Of a stretch of DNA of 64,000 bases, positions 18,742-28,346 are shown piece by piece. Both the position numbers and the translations under genes were made by a program. Location of the stretch: positions 186,001-250,000 of the forward strand of contig JAOSKU010000001.1 in the NCBI GenBank assembly GCA_027493445.1, in the 5' to 3' direction. Each line of letters begins with the position of its first letter. Positions within the stretch are counted from its first letter, which is position 1. This DNA comes from Thermoleophilia bacterium (GTDB lineage Bacteria; Actinomycetota; Thermoleophilia; RBG-16-64-13). The notes beneath the pieces are model-generated. The model did no database searches and was not told where the DNA came from. It saw only the letters and a list, made by a program, of their open reading frames with translations.

Positions 18742-19005
18742 CTACTGGAGCAGATTAAGGAGCCGCGACACGTTCGATTTCTTGTGCGCGGCGTTGTTCT
18801 TGTGGATGGCGTTGTGAGCGGCGGCCTTGTCGATGGTGGAGCTAAGCTTCGTGGCCACCCGCTTGGCTGCGTCGGTATCACCGCTCGATACGGTGTCCTT
18901 GAGCCGGCGGAACATGGTTTTGATCGACGACTTGTACCGAAGGTTCTCGAGGCGCTGCCGCTGAGCGGTACGGACCCGCTTGCGCTGCTGGGGAGTGTTA
19001 GCCAA
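18742..19005 (-). CDS. rpsT: 30S ribosomal protein S20, UUG start
   Basis: This is an 87-residue, highly basic protein with the S20 pattern: ANTPQQRKRVRTAQRQRLEN, SSIKTMFRRLKD, DKAAAHNAIHKNNAAHKKS. S20 binds 16S rRNA early in assembly of the small subunit. The start is TTG (the reverse of 19003-19005), supported by AAGGAAG six bases upstream and by the absence of another start codon near the conserved N-terminus. Escherichia coli rpsT also starts with UUG and is autoregulated, so the rare start may be functional. It is divergent from murJ. Confidence 0.95.
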   Translation of the reverse strand: MANTPQQRKRVRTAQRQRLENLRYKSSIKTMFRRLKDTVSSGDTDAAKRVATKLSSTIDKAAAHNAIHKNNAAHKKSNVSRLLNLLQ

Positions 19006-19068
19006 GGTTCACTTCCTTCACGGTGTCCTTCCCTTCAAAGCCGCAGGAGTTTAGCATAGGCGCCACCC

Positions 19069-20680
19069 ATGGGCAACGACACCAAGAGACGTCTGGCGGC
19101 CGCGGCCGCCTTTCTCATGCTGGCAACCGCAGGCTCCCGCGTGCTGGGGCTGGTGCGGGAGCAGGTCATGCTCGCGTATCTGGGCCTCACGCCCGCCATG
19201 GGGGCCTTTACGGTGGCCTTCAAAGTGCCTGGCCTGATCCGCACCCTGCTGGCCGACACGGCCCTCAGCGCGGCCTTCATCCCGGTGTTCTCGGAGCTGC
19301 TGCAGAAGGATCGACGCCGCGAGGCCTGGCAGGTGGCCTACACGATCACCTTTCTTGCCACGCTGATCCTCGGGGCGGTGAGCGTCCTGGGCATGGTCTT
19401 CGCGCCCCAGCTGATCGGTCTCTTCGGGTTCCGAGACCCCGCCGTGTTCGAGCTGGCCGTGAACCTCACGCGCATCATGTTTCCTTCCGTGGTGGTGCTG
19501 GGGGTGGCCGGCATCTTCATGGGGATCCTGAACACCTACGACCACTTCTCTCTGCCGGCTTTGGCGCCCATCGTGTGGAACCTGGTCATCATCGGGTCGG
19601 TCGCCATCTTCGCGCGCCGGCATGGCGAGCAGGGTTTCTACGCTCTGGCCTGGGGGGTGTTGGCGGGGACGGTCATGGAGCTTCTCATCCAAGTGCCGGC
19701 GGTCTGGCGGCGGCGCGAGCAGGTGAGCGGCCTGCTTGCTCTCGGGCACCCGGCGGTGAGGCAGACAGGGCGCCTGCTGGGGCCGGTCGTGCTGAGCTTG
19801 GGCATCATCAACTTCAACGCGTTCATCGACACCTGGGTAGCCACCATCTACATCAGCGATACGGCGCCGGCCATCATCGACAAGGCCTTCAGGCTTTTCC
19901 AGCTGCCTCAGGGCATGTTCGCGGTGGCCATCGGCACGGTGCTCTTCCCCACATTGTCGCGCCTGGCGACCGGCGGTCGCACAGCCGAGTTTCGGGCTTC
20001 CCTGTCGACGGGCATCCGCCAGATCTTCTTCATCACTCTCCCCTTCACCGCGTTCTTCATCATGCTTGGCGGACCGACGGTGAGGTTGCTGTTCCAGCAC
20101 GGCTTGTTCACCAGCGCCGACACCCACGAGGTCGCGCGGGCTCTGGCCTTCTTCAGCCTGGGCATGGCCTTCGTGAGTGCCAATACGCTGTTGAACCGTG
20201 CGTTCTACGGCATCCAGAAAGCGTGGCTCCCCTTGATGCTGGGCGTGGGCAACCTGGCTTTGAACGCCGGACTCGACCTGCTGCTCTACAAACCTCTGGG
20301 CCCGGGGGCATCACCTTGTCTACCTCGCTCGTCTCGACATTCAACTTTCTTGGGCTGATCTTCCTTTTGCGCCGCCAGATCGGGGGGTGGACGGCCGCCG
20401 CATCTACCGCTCCGCGTCGCGCTCTCTCCTGGCGCTACTTCCTCTGGCCGCGGCCGGGTACGGATCGTGGCGAAGCCTCGAAGCGGTGTTGGGGGATTCG
20501 GTGCTCGCCCAGCTGCTTTCGGTGTCGACCGGGTACGCCGTGGGGCTGGGGGCCTATGTGCTCGTGGCGAGAATGCTGGGCATGGAGGAAATCGGGCAGG
20601 TGATCGGGGTGCTCCGTCGGCGCCGTGATCCTCGCGATGTTCAGCTGGCGGTTCCTCCGGAAGATCGGAACCAAGGATAG
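19069..20680 (+). CDS. murJ: MurJ lipid II flippase (two indels in this sequence)
   Basis: MurJ moves lipid II across the inner membrane for peptidoglycan synthesis. The first 400 residues show the MviN/MOP pattern: a basic start, ATAGSRVLGLVREQVMLAYLG, ADTALSAAFIPVFSELL, QLPQGMFAVAIGTVLFP and about twelve membrane helices. The frame breaks at 20304-20308 and again at 20382-20387. One G added at each joins ...KPLGPG-GITLSTSLVSTFNFLGL and ...RRQIGG-VDGRRIYRSASRS, giving a 537-residue, 14-helix protein. The exact C-terminus after LRRR is uncertain. A TAGCAT box lies 11 bases before the ATG. Confidence 0.9.
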
Positions 20681-20773
20681 CGGGCTGAGCGTCGCGCGAT
20701 TTGCCTTGTTATCGGTTCCGCCCGGCTATTCCATGGGGTGGGGACGGACTCGAATGCGACGGTCGGGGGTGAG

Positions 20774-22263
20774 CTACCTGTGATTCGGGGATATGACGGC
20801 GCGCACCAGCTCGTGGATGGCCGCCGGTGACCGATCTTCCCCAGCGCCGGCCAGAGCCCGGTCGATGGCGCGCAGCGCCGTGCCGCTCTCCGCTCCCAGC
20901 CGCGATAAGGGGCCGGAAAGCGAGAGCACGTCCCGGCGAGGAGAAACTCAATGGTCAGGAGGTTCTCCAGCAACTCGAGAGCGGATGCCGTCTTGCCAAC
21001 AGTGAGTGGTGCGCTGGTGGCGTGATCCTCGATCTCCATGTCGAGAGGGGGAACATCGAGGGTGGCCGGCGCGCCCAGCTGCTTCAGCTCGGCGAACTGC
21101 GAAGCCGCCGCATAGCGCAGCGCGAGACCGGGGAACTCCCTGCCAGCGGGCAGCTGACCCTGGACGACGGCGGCGCTGGCGAAGAACGAATCCCAGAGAT
21201 GGCCCGTGCGACGCTCGCTGAGCTGCCCCACGTGAACGACGGCGATGCGCAGAGCGTCGAAGGCGAGGGCCAGGACGATTGGGTGGAAGTTGCCATTGTG
21301 GATTATGGTCCCGTCTTCGATGGAGACGAGCGGGTTGTCGCTCATCGAGTTGAGCTCGATCTCCACCGCGCGGCGGGCGAAGGATATGAACTCCCGCAGC
21401 GCTCCGTGCACCTGTGGAGCCACGCGGAAGGAAAGGGGATCTTGTATGGAGGCGGGAGCTTCGGGCTCGAGCAAGTAGCTGCCGGCCAGCGCGGCCCGCA
21501 TGCTTCCACAGGCCGCGGTCTGCCCGGGATAGGGCTTTGCTGCTCCCACGACCGGCAGCGTCAACGAGGGGTTGCCTCGGATGGCCTCCAGGGATAGTGC
21601 GGCGGCAACGTCGGCGGTCTCTGCAAGATCCATTGCCCGCATGGCCACCAAGGCTCCTCGCCCGACCGAGATGCCGTTGGCGGAGACGAGAGCGAGTCCG
21701 TCCTTTGCCTCGACCGCGAGAGGGGCGATCCCGGCTCGTCGGAGGGCCTCGCCTCCCGGCAGGATCTGACCCTTGTACTCCGCACGCCCTTCCCCCATGG
21801 CGACAAGGCCGATGGCTGCCATCTGGGGAAGGTCCGCGGCTCCGACGGATCCATCTCGGGGCACAACCGGGTGGACACCGGAGTTGAGCAGGGCCATCAA
21901 GGTCTCGGCCACCGCGAGGCTGGCTCCGGAGCCACCGCGACTGATGCCGTTCACACGAACCGCGAGCGCGGCCCTGACCACCTCCGTGGATTCCGGGGCC
22001 CCCAACCCGCCGGCATGCGTTCTCACCAGCGTTTCCTGGGAGTGACGAAGCTCCTTCTCAGCCAGTCGGACGTCCTTCAGGCGCCCGACCCCGGTGTTCA
22101 GCCCGTAGATCGGCTCGCCGGCGGCCAGCGCAGCCTCGACCACGGCCCGCCCGGCCCGGATGCGATCGATGGCACTCGGGTGCAGCTCGACGGCGGCTCC
22201 TCTGGCAACCTTGCCCAGGTCCTCTACCGTGAGCGGCCGCATGCCGATGGTGACGACGTTCAT
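20774..22263 (-). CDS. HAL/PAL-superfamily lyase homologue lacking the MIO triad (frameshifted near 3' end)
   Basis: This is an aromatic amino acid lyase family protein, 496 residues after repair. Family landmarks are YGLNTGVG, the GSVGA loop, QDPLSFRVAPQVHGA, NSMSDNPLV and NGNFHP. However, the loop reads GSVGAADLPQ where histidine and phenylalanine ammonia-lyases have GSVGASGDLAP. The Ala-Ser-Gly that cyclises to the MIO electrophile is therefore absent. The catalytic Tyr of the QDxYSLR motif is Leu here. It should not be called HutH without a test. The frame breaks near 20932-20936; one added base joins TIEFLLAR to DVLSLSGPLSRLGAESGTA and ends at 20774. No other hut genes are nearby. ATG 22263 is the first good start. 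The reading as given runs on to 20641 with an unlikely tail. Confidence 0.75.
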
Positions 22264-22299
22264 GCAGCCATTCTTCCCATCTTCGCGGCCTTGAACCGG

Positions 22300-22332
22300 A
22301 CTGCCCAGTGCGGCCGCGGGGGCCGGGGCTTC
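22300..22332 (-). repeat. Partial copy of the dispersed CTAG repeat family
   Basis: ACTGCCCAGTGCGGCCGCGG followed by GGGCCGGGGCTTC matches 53431-53463 (ACCGCCCAGTGCGGCCTCAG, GGGCCGGGGCTTC) closely. It lies between the lyase homologue and the divergent STAS gene. Confidence 0.5.
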
Positions 22333-22418
22333 CTTCCGAATCGAGCGCCAGGACTGTTTGAGTTCCGTCATTCGGGGAAAACCCTGCAAACACGGGAAAC
22401 TCGTGGAAAAGGGGTTCG

Positions 22419-22775
22419 ATGCACATCGAGTGGGTGACTCGACATGACGTGATGGTCCTGACCGTCGAGGGGGAGATCGCGCTGGGCACTGCCGCGGAGC
22501 TCAACGCGTCTTTGGAGGCGGCGTTGGACCAGGGTCGCAACCCTATCGTTGTCGATGTAGCCGAGGTCACCTACATCGACAGCGGTGGTTTCTCAGTGTT
22601 ACATCGGATCATCCAGAGGCTGGAGGGAAAGGGTCGCCTGTGCTTGGTGGGCGCAAACCCCGACCTCGTGCGGATGTTCCGAATCGTGGGATTGACAAGT
22701 CAGCCGCAGTTCGTGTTGTACGCGAGCCTCGAGGAGGCAAGCGACGCGGCCGCGCACGGCGAGCCACCAGGGTGA
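22419..22775 (+). CDS. STAS-domain anti-sigma factor antagonist
   Basis: This is a 118-residue single STAS domain of the SpoIIAA/RsbV type. It shows the opening DVMVLTVEGEIALGTAAEL, the central strand PIVVDVAEVTYIDSGGFSVLH, where the Ser of DSGG is the usual phosphorylation site, and LCLVGANPDLVRMF. Such proteins sequester an anti-sigma kinase when unphosphorylated. No RsbW-like kinase or sigma factor is adjacent, but a SpoIIE-type phosphatase that could act on such proteins lies at 48.0 kb. The Shine-Dalgarno AAAAGGGG precedes ATG 22419. A lipoprotein gene follows after 15 bases. Confidence 0.88.
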   Translation: MHIEWVTRHDVMVLTVEGEIALGTAAELNASLEAALDQGRNPIVVDVAEVTYIDSGGFSVLHRIIQRLEGKGRLCLVGANPDLVRMFRIVGLTSQPQFVLYASLEEASDAAAHGEPPG

Positions 22776-22790
22776 CCGCGGAGGGAGAAG

Positions 22791-23273
22791 ATGCTCACCC
22801 GGTACCTGCTCCCCGCCATCATCGTCCTTGCCGTCTCATCGTTCGCCTGCTCGTCTGCGACACCGCCTTCTTCGGCCGACCCCAACCCCGCACCGACCGC
22901 GGCGCAGGCTACGGCGGCGACAGGCGCGGGCGGCTCCTCTCCCATCTCGCTGGCTGACGCGGCTGCTCTGCGCAAGCTCGCTTTCGCTTATTGGAAGGCG
23001 TACAACGCCTACGACGTCGACGCCGCACTGGCCTACTTGGAGCCGGGCTACCGGGCCGCGCGGGCGAAGGTTGTAAGCAGCGAGATCAACCGGATCGAGA
23101 CCTTCGGCGTGACTCTGGGTATCAGCGAGAAGAGCCCGCCCTTGCTGACTGGGCCGGACCAGGGGGAGATGCTTCTCGACATGAAGGAACCCCTCGGCAC
23201 GCGAACCATCAGGATGGGGTTCGTGAGGGTGGGCGACAGCTGGTGGATCAGCGCCGCCGAGGAATCCGAGTAG
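22791..23273 (+). CDS. Secreted lipoprotein of unknown function
   Basis: This is a 160-residue protein. The N-terminus (LTRYLLPAIIVLAVSSFAC) is a lipoprotein signal with Cys20 as the lipid anchor, followed by a Pro/Ala/Ser-rich linker. The body (LAFAYWKAYNAYDVDAALAYLEP ... FVRVGDSWWISAAE) has the alpha-plus-beta pattern of SnoaL/NTF2-like domains, in which a helical start and a final GDSWWI strand are common. No function can be assigned. The Shine-Dalgarno GGAGGGA precedes ATG 22791. It may be co-transcribed with the STAS gene. Confidence 0.75.
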   Translation: MLTRYLLPAIIVLAVSSFACSSATPPSSADPNPAPTAAQATAATGAGGSSPISLADAAALRKLAFAYWKAYNAYDVDAALAYLEPGYRAARAKVVSSEINRIETFGVTLGISEKSPPLLTGPDQGEMLLDMKEPLGTRTIRMGFVRVGDSWWISAAEESE

Positions 23274-23379
23274 CGTCGGCCGGGACCCATCCGGAGCCGG
23301 AAGGCTCTTCGGACGCCCCGGGGGCATCGGTGACTGTGACGGTATCGTTGTCTCCGTTTCGTAGGCCTGGGAACCGGAG

Positions 23380-23385
23380 TAGAAT
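23380..23385 (+). promoter_or_regulatory. -10 box for the LCP gene
   Basis: TAGAAT lies exactly 6 bases before GTG 23392, with no Shine-Dalgarno sequence. This supports GTG 23392 as the LCP gene start. Confidence 0.45.
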
Positions 23386-23391
23386 CTTCCC

Positions 23392-25228
23392 GTGATCAGA
23401 CCCGGAGCGGCATCTGAGCGACAAGCCGTACACGCTGTACACATCCCACGGCCCCCGCCCGCCCCGCCGCTGGTGGCGCCTTCCGCTGGTCGTGTTCGGC
23501 GTCCTCGCTGTGGTGGCCGGCTTGGTGCTGGGTGGCGCCTACGCCTGGACGAGCATTGTGCTGTCCGGAGCGCACGATGACCTTGCTCCCGGTGTCTACG
23601 AAGCCCTCACCTCCACCACGACGGAGGGCGCCGGCACCACGACTCCGCCGACCGCACCAGCCAAGCCCGAAGGGACCATCAATATCCTGGTGCTGGGCTC
23701 CGACAGGCGCCCTGACGACTCGGAGCAGTTCGGACGCTCCGACACCATCATGGTCGTCCATCTCGATCCCGACGCCGGGTTCGTCTCCATCCTCTCGCTG
23801 CCGCGAGACCTGCGGGTGCGCATTCCGGGCTACGGGCTGCAGAAGATCAACGCCGCTTTCGCCCTGGGAGGGGACGCTCTGGCCATCAAGACCGTGCGCG
23901 AGGTGACGGGCCTCGATTTCGACGAGTATGTGAACGTAGACTTCGAAGCCTTCCGCCAGATCACCAGCGCGCTTGGCGGCATCTACGTCGACGTCGACCA
24001 CCGCTATTACGCGCACGACCCCAGCTACGAGCCTGTCGATGTCTTGCCTGGCTATCAGAGACTAGAGGGGGAGCAGGCCCTGCAGTACGTCCGCTTCCGC
24101 CACGATCTCAATGGCGACTTCGGGCGCATGGCCCGACAGCAACGCTTCCTGCGGGCGGTCCGGGAGCAGGCTCTGGGCTGGAACGCTTTGGTCAAGCTCC
24201 CGCAGGTGGCTAAGCTCCTGGCTGAGAACACCGCCACCACCATGAGCGCCAACGACGTGTTCAAGTTGGCCTACTGGGGCATGAAGCTGCGGTCGGCGAG
24301 CGTCAAGCAGGTGAACCTCGCCAACGTACGGGACGCGAACATCGGCGGTTTGGACTACGTGCTGGCCAGCGAGACGAGCATCCGCGCGGCCGTGGACGAC
24401 CTGCTCGCCGCACCGGAGCCGCCGGCCGTCACGGGGAGCACTGCCGCGACTGCATCTTCCTCCACGACGGTCTCCACGACCATCAGCACCGGCGAGACCA
24501 ATGGGGGCGAAACGCCTGATCTCAGTACCGTCTCGCTTGACGTCTTCAACGCCAACGGCCGCAGCGGCGAGGCGGCGGCCACCGCCCGGTTCCTGGATGG
24601 CCTGGGGGCTCGTGTCCGAGAGGTGGGCGATACCGCCGGGGGAAGGCTCGGCCGCTCGGCCATCGTGTACCCGACTGACGAGACGGCCGAAGCGGCCCGG
24701 ATCTCGGAGGCTCTTGGGATCTTCAAGCTGCTGGAGGACAACACCCGGCGTAGGGTAACCGTGTTCCTGGGAGCCGACTTCGTGCCACCCGGAGGGTCCC
24801 CGCCAGATTCCGCCCCGCCCGTGCCGAACTCCGCAGTGTGGCGGTATCTGGCTGGAGCGGCCGCCTTCCCAGTGATGGCGCCGGCCGCCCTACCAGAGGA
24901 GTACCGCTACGCCGGCTTCCGGCTGTACGCTCTCGAGACCGATGAGGGACTACGCGACTCCCTCAGGGTGATCTACCAGTTGGGCGACCAGGACCAGTAC
25001 CTGGGCCTCATGGAGACGATCTTTGTCGATGCGCCGGCCGCCTCCGACGGGGAGACGCTCGTGAACGAGGGGCTCACTCTCACCGTGGTGGGCAGTGGAG
25101 AGACCGTCGATCGCATCTGGTGGAGACGGAGCGGGGTCCTCTACTGGCTCTCCAACACCCTCTCCTACATGCTGGACCGCGAGCAGATGCTCGATGTGGC
25201 CCGCTCGATGGTGGCTGTTTCGAGCTGA
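23392..25228 (+). CDS. LytR-CpsA-Psr protein with LytR_C and an extra C-terminal domain
   Basis: LCP enzymes attach wall polymers to peptidoglycan at the outer membrane face. A basic cytoplasmic start (DKPYTLYTSHGPRPPRRWWR) and one membrane helix precede the LCP domain (NILVLGSDRRPDDSEQFGRSDTIM, SLPRDLRVRIPG, QKINAAFALGG, QALQYVRFRHDLNGDFGR). A LytR_C domain follows (VSLDVFNANGRSGEAAATA). The last 140 or so residues resemble DUF4367-type sensors. The open frame begins at GTG 23492, inside the membrane helix. If one C of CCC 23401-23403 is extra, GTG 23392 reads straight into PERHLSDKPYT and restores a normal N-terminus with 611 residues. That start is an inference. Confidence 0.85.
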
Positions 25229-25369
25229 GGTGGCGACACGCTCGCCGTGGCGGCTCGACGTGGCCCGCCGCGCTCGACGCGGGCAGCTTCATTTCCGCAA
25301 ACGCTAACGTCTCCAGAACGGGAAGCCGATACCTTGCCCTGCGAGTAGTCTGTGGGCGGGGAGGTTGCG

Positions 25370-26838
25370 ATGGACGGACGGCCGGGGGGCGGCACGGGGG
25401 GAGCCGGCCGGTTGCTGCTCCGGATACTCCTGGTTGTCGGAGTGCTGGAGTTCGGGGTGATGGAGATACTGCACATCGTGCCTCTCGACCACCTCTGGCG
25501 CGATCTGTTCGACGCTCTCGCCTTGGCGTCTATCAGCAGCCCGGTCCTCTATCTGCTCGTGGTGAAACCGGTGGGTATCCTCGCCACGGAAGCGGAGAAG
25601 GCACGATCCGACCTCGCTCGTGAGCGGGCGATTCGTGAAGAGCACGAGCGGATGGAAGCCTCACGCGCGGAGATCGAAGCTCAGCTGCGCCAGAGCCAGA
25701 AGATGGAAGCGATCGGGAGGCTAGCCGGCGGGATCGCCCACGACCTCAACAACCTTCTCACCGCGATGATCGGCTGCAGCGATCTCCTGTTAGCCGGTTG
25801 GGACAGCGGCGATGCGCGCCGCGACGATGTGGAGGAGATCCGCGAGGCGGCCGAGCGCGCCGCCTCGCTTACCGGCCAGCTTCTGGCCTTCTCCCGGCGG
25901 CAGCCTCGACAACCGCGCCGCCTGGCCCTCGACGAAGTCTTGCGGGGGATGGAGCGCCTCCTGGCGAGGCTACTGGGAGAAGACGTCGATCTGGTGACGG
26001 TACTCGAACCCGATCTCCCCGCCGTGGAGATCGATGCCACGCATGTCGAGCAGGTGATCCTGAATCTGGCTGTGAACGCCCGTGACGCGATGCCCCGGGG
26101 GGCCGACTCACATTCGAGACTCGGTCGATCGATCCCGGCACCGATCTACCCGGCTTGCCGGGAGTGGCGGGCGAGGCGTTCCGGGTGATGCTCGTGGTGA
26201 GCGACACAGGCGACGGGATGGACGAGCAGACCCGTAGTCACATATTTGAGCCCTTCTTCACGACGAAGGATCCGGGAAATGGGACGGGCCTGGGACTATC
26301 GACCGTATACGGCATCGTACGGCAGAGTGGGGGCCGAATCCGGGTGGAAAGCAGGCCGGGCCTGGGGACGACGTTCCGCATCTACCTGCCCGAGGCCGGC
26401 CCGCCCCAGCCCCAAGGGCCGGCTGCGGCGGAGCCTGCCACTGCCGATGCGGGTGGCCACAAAACGGTGCTGGTGGTCGAAGACGAGGAGGTCGTGCGCA
26501 CTCTGGTGGCGAGGGTCCTTCGACAGCGTGGATACACGGTCCTCGAAGCGCCCTCCGCCGACCAGGCCGTAGCTCTTCTCCGCAGCCGCCGAAACGACAT
26601 CGACCTACTCCTCACCGATGTGGTCCTGCCCGGCATGGGCGGCCACCAGCTCGTGGAACTCGTCTCGCATGAGTGCCCTCAGACAGCCGCGTTGTGCATG
26701 TCGGGGTACGACGCCGACTCCGTGGGAGACAAACACGCAGGCGGGCAAGGCGCGGAGCTGTTGAAGAAGCCCTTCACCCCGGAGTCGCTGTCCCGGAAGG
26801 TGCGCGAAACCCTAGATGTGCGCGTCCGGCCGAACTGA
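25370..26838 (+). CDS. Hybrid histidine kinase with C-terminal receiver (frameshifted in this sequence)
   Basis: Two N-terminal membrane helices ([20 protein letters not shown] and the second after [20 protein letters not shown]) are followed by a coiled coil. The H-box is [20 protein letters not shown], with the phosphorylated His in AHD. The ATPase domain has an N-box ([16 protein letters not shown]), DTGDGMD and [12 protein letters not shown] receiver ([14 protein letters not shown], acceptor Asp in [11 protein letters not shown], Lys in LLKKPF) ends the protein. The frame breaks at 26097-26102; one added G gives 489 residues. GGGGAGGT precedes ATG 25370. It is a close architectural relative of the kinase at 28.3 kb. 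No separate output regulator is adjacent. Confidence 0.88.
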
Positions 26839-27155
26839 GGCTGCCGCAGCGACCCTGCGGACGTCGGCGCGGCAGGTGCTTGACCGTCCTGGTCGGCCTC
26901 CACCCAGGGCCGGGAGCCGCGTCCCGGCCGCTGCCGGACGGCGGCTCGTCGACGTCGGTCTCAGGGTATCCGATACCTGCAACCGGAAGGCCGAGCGTCG
27001 CGGGTGGCCATCTCTTGACAGGCGACCAGCGCCGGAGGAAGGTGGAGACCGGTTCAGGGGCGGGATTGAGAGGTTGCGGGGGACCAAGCTGCCGGCCGGA
27101 GTGGTCCGCCGGTAGCGCGCGGCGGTTGGCTCCAGATCGAGGAGGTGCCTGAATC
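26839..27155. promoter_or_regulatory. Non-coding stretch with a 13-bp dyad before the B3/B4 gene
   Basis: No gene is seen in these 317 bases. They contain a perfect dyad GGTATC-C-GATACC at 26964-26976, which could be a regulator site. A TTGACA at 27014-27019 has no matching -10 box at the normal spacing. A strong Shine-Dalgarno (GAGGAGGTG) stands at the downstream edge. Confidence 0.4.
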
Positions 27156-27836
27156 ATGTTCGAGCTGACGGCCACCAAAGTGTGGAGGCAGGCCTATCCG
27201 GGAGCGGTCGCCGGCGGCCTGGTGATGAACGGCGTCGAGAATCCCGGACGGCATCCAGAGCTCGACAAACGCCGGGTCGCTCTGGAAATGCAGCTTCGGG
27301 AACGCTACGCGGGACTGAGCCGCAAGGAGCTGAAGCGAGTGCCGCCCCTCGACGCCTACGACGCCTACTACCGCAGCTTCGGCAAGAGCTACCACGTGCA
27401 ACTGCAGCTGGAGTCGCTGGTCAACGCCCGCCGGCCTATCGCCAGCCCCGGCGCTCTGGTGCAGGCCATGTTCATGGCGGAGCTTGACACGCTCGTCCTT
27501 ACCGCCGGGCACGACGCGGCCGCCGTCGAGGGACCGGTGTGCGTCCAGGTGGCCGAGGGCACCGAGACTTTCGTGCGCCTGGACGGGAAGGAGCAGACCC
27601 TCAAAGCCGGGGACATGTTCATGGCCGACTCGGTCGGCGTGCTCTCCAGCGTGCTGCACGGACCCGATTCCCGCACGCGCATCACGCTCGAGACCTCTGC
27701 GGTCTTCTTCGCCGTCTATGCGCCTGCCGGCGTAGGGGAGGAGGCGGTACGGGTGCATCTCCGCGCGATGGAGGACTTGGTGCGAGTGGTGGCTCCCGGC
27801 GCCGAGACCGAGGTCCTCCAGTTGCTGGAGGCCTAG
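27156..27836 (+). CDS. Stand-alone B3/B4 domain protein (PheRS beta-like)
   Basis: This is a 226-residue protein that matches the B3/B4 domain of the phenylalanyl-tRNA synthetase beta chain. Indicators are DAYYRSFGKSYHVQLQLESLV, ASPGALVQAMFMAELDTLVLTAGHD, EGPVCVQVAEGTETFVRLDG, LKAGDMFMADSVGVLSSVLHG and SRTRITLETSAVFFAVYAP. In the synthetase this domain edits mischarged tRNA. Stand-alone relatives are common and their substrates are mostly unknown. ATG 27156 has an ideal GAGGAGGTG upstream. Its stop overlaps that of the convergent small HTH gene by 3 bases. Confidence 0.78.
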   Translation: MFELTATKVWRQAYPGAVAGGLVMNGVENPGRHPELDKRRVALEMQLRERYAGLSRKELKRVPPLDAYDAYYRSFGKSYHVQLQLESLVNARRPIASPGALVQAMFMAELDTLVLTAGHDAAAVEGPVCVQVAEGTETFVRLDGKEQTLKAGDMFMADSVGVLSSVLHGPDSRTRITLETSAVFFAVYAPAGVGEEAVRVHLRAMEDLVRVVAPGAETEVLQLLEA

Positions 27837-28030
27837 CTCCTCAAGGTACACATCTCTTCCATCTGCCGGATCTTCCGGGGGCCGAAATGCCTGCAGGCAC
27901 CCCTCACTCGTCCGGTGATGCGGTCCGGCTGGATTCCATGCGCGTCCACGCAGCGCTTGAGGTCCGTGTAACCTACTCCGATACGTGAGGCGATTCCGCC
28001 CAGGGTTTCCTCGTTCTCGTGGGTCTTCAT
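27833..28030 (-). CDS. Small helix-turn-helix protein
   Basis: This is a 65-residue protein (MKTHENEETLGGIASRIGV...). The segment ETLGGIASRIGVGYTDLKRCVDAHGI has the spacing of a helix-turn-helix, with Gly-Val at the turn, followed by an Arg-rich stretch and a C-terminal RQMEEMC. It may be a small DNA-binding regulator; the family is not recognised. ATG 28030 is preferred over the longer frame to 28090 because GGAAGG stands 8 bases upstream. It is divergent from the CHASE4 kinase and may regulate it. Confidence 0.55.
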   Translation of the reverse strand: MKTHENEETLGGIASRIGVGYTDLKRCVDAHGIQPDRITGRVRGACRHFGPRKIRQMEEMCTLRS

Positions 28031-28346
28031 GGTCGTACCTTCCGTGCTTCTCGTGATCTCGTCTTCTCTTTCCACCAGGCTTATACCCATCGATGGAGGA
28101 ACGGCAAAGAGGGAAGGCGCCGTTTGTTCGCAGCCCCCGACCCCTCGCCAGACTTCCCTCCCGACCCTGTGCGCGTCGTGAATCCCTCCGATCGCAAAAG
28201 TCTACAGAAGACTCCGATTCGTGCCGATTGTCTCTCCGGACACGAAGTTGGGGCGGTGATGCCGGGCTGCCCGGCGCCCGCGGCCGTCCCCAGCACCAGA
28301 ATCGAGCCGTCGCGGGCGGGTCCACACGCGAGGGAAGAGGGCCTGC
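28031..28346. promoter_or_regulatory. Divergent intergenic region, HTH gene and CHASE4 kinase
   Basis: No gene is seen in these 316 bases. An inverted repeat AGTCT-ACAGA-AGACT lies at 28199-28213 and could be an operator shared by the divergent genes. I do not see a convincing -35/-10 pair. Confidence 0.3.

Noticed and set aside
20641-20773. 3' end of the lyase homologue as read to 20641
   Set aside because: The tail is Arg/Pro/Ser-rich and overlaps murJ; a one-base repair gives a family-like end at 20774.
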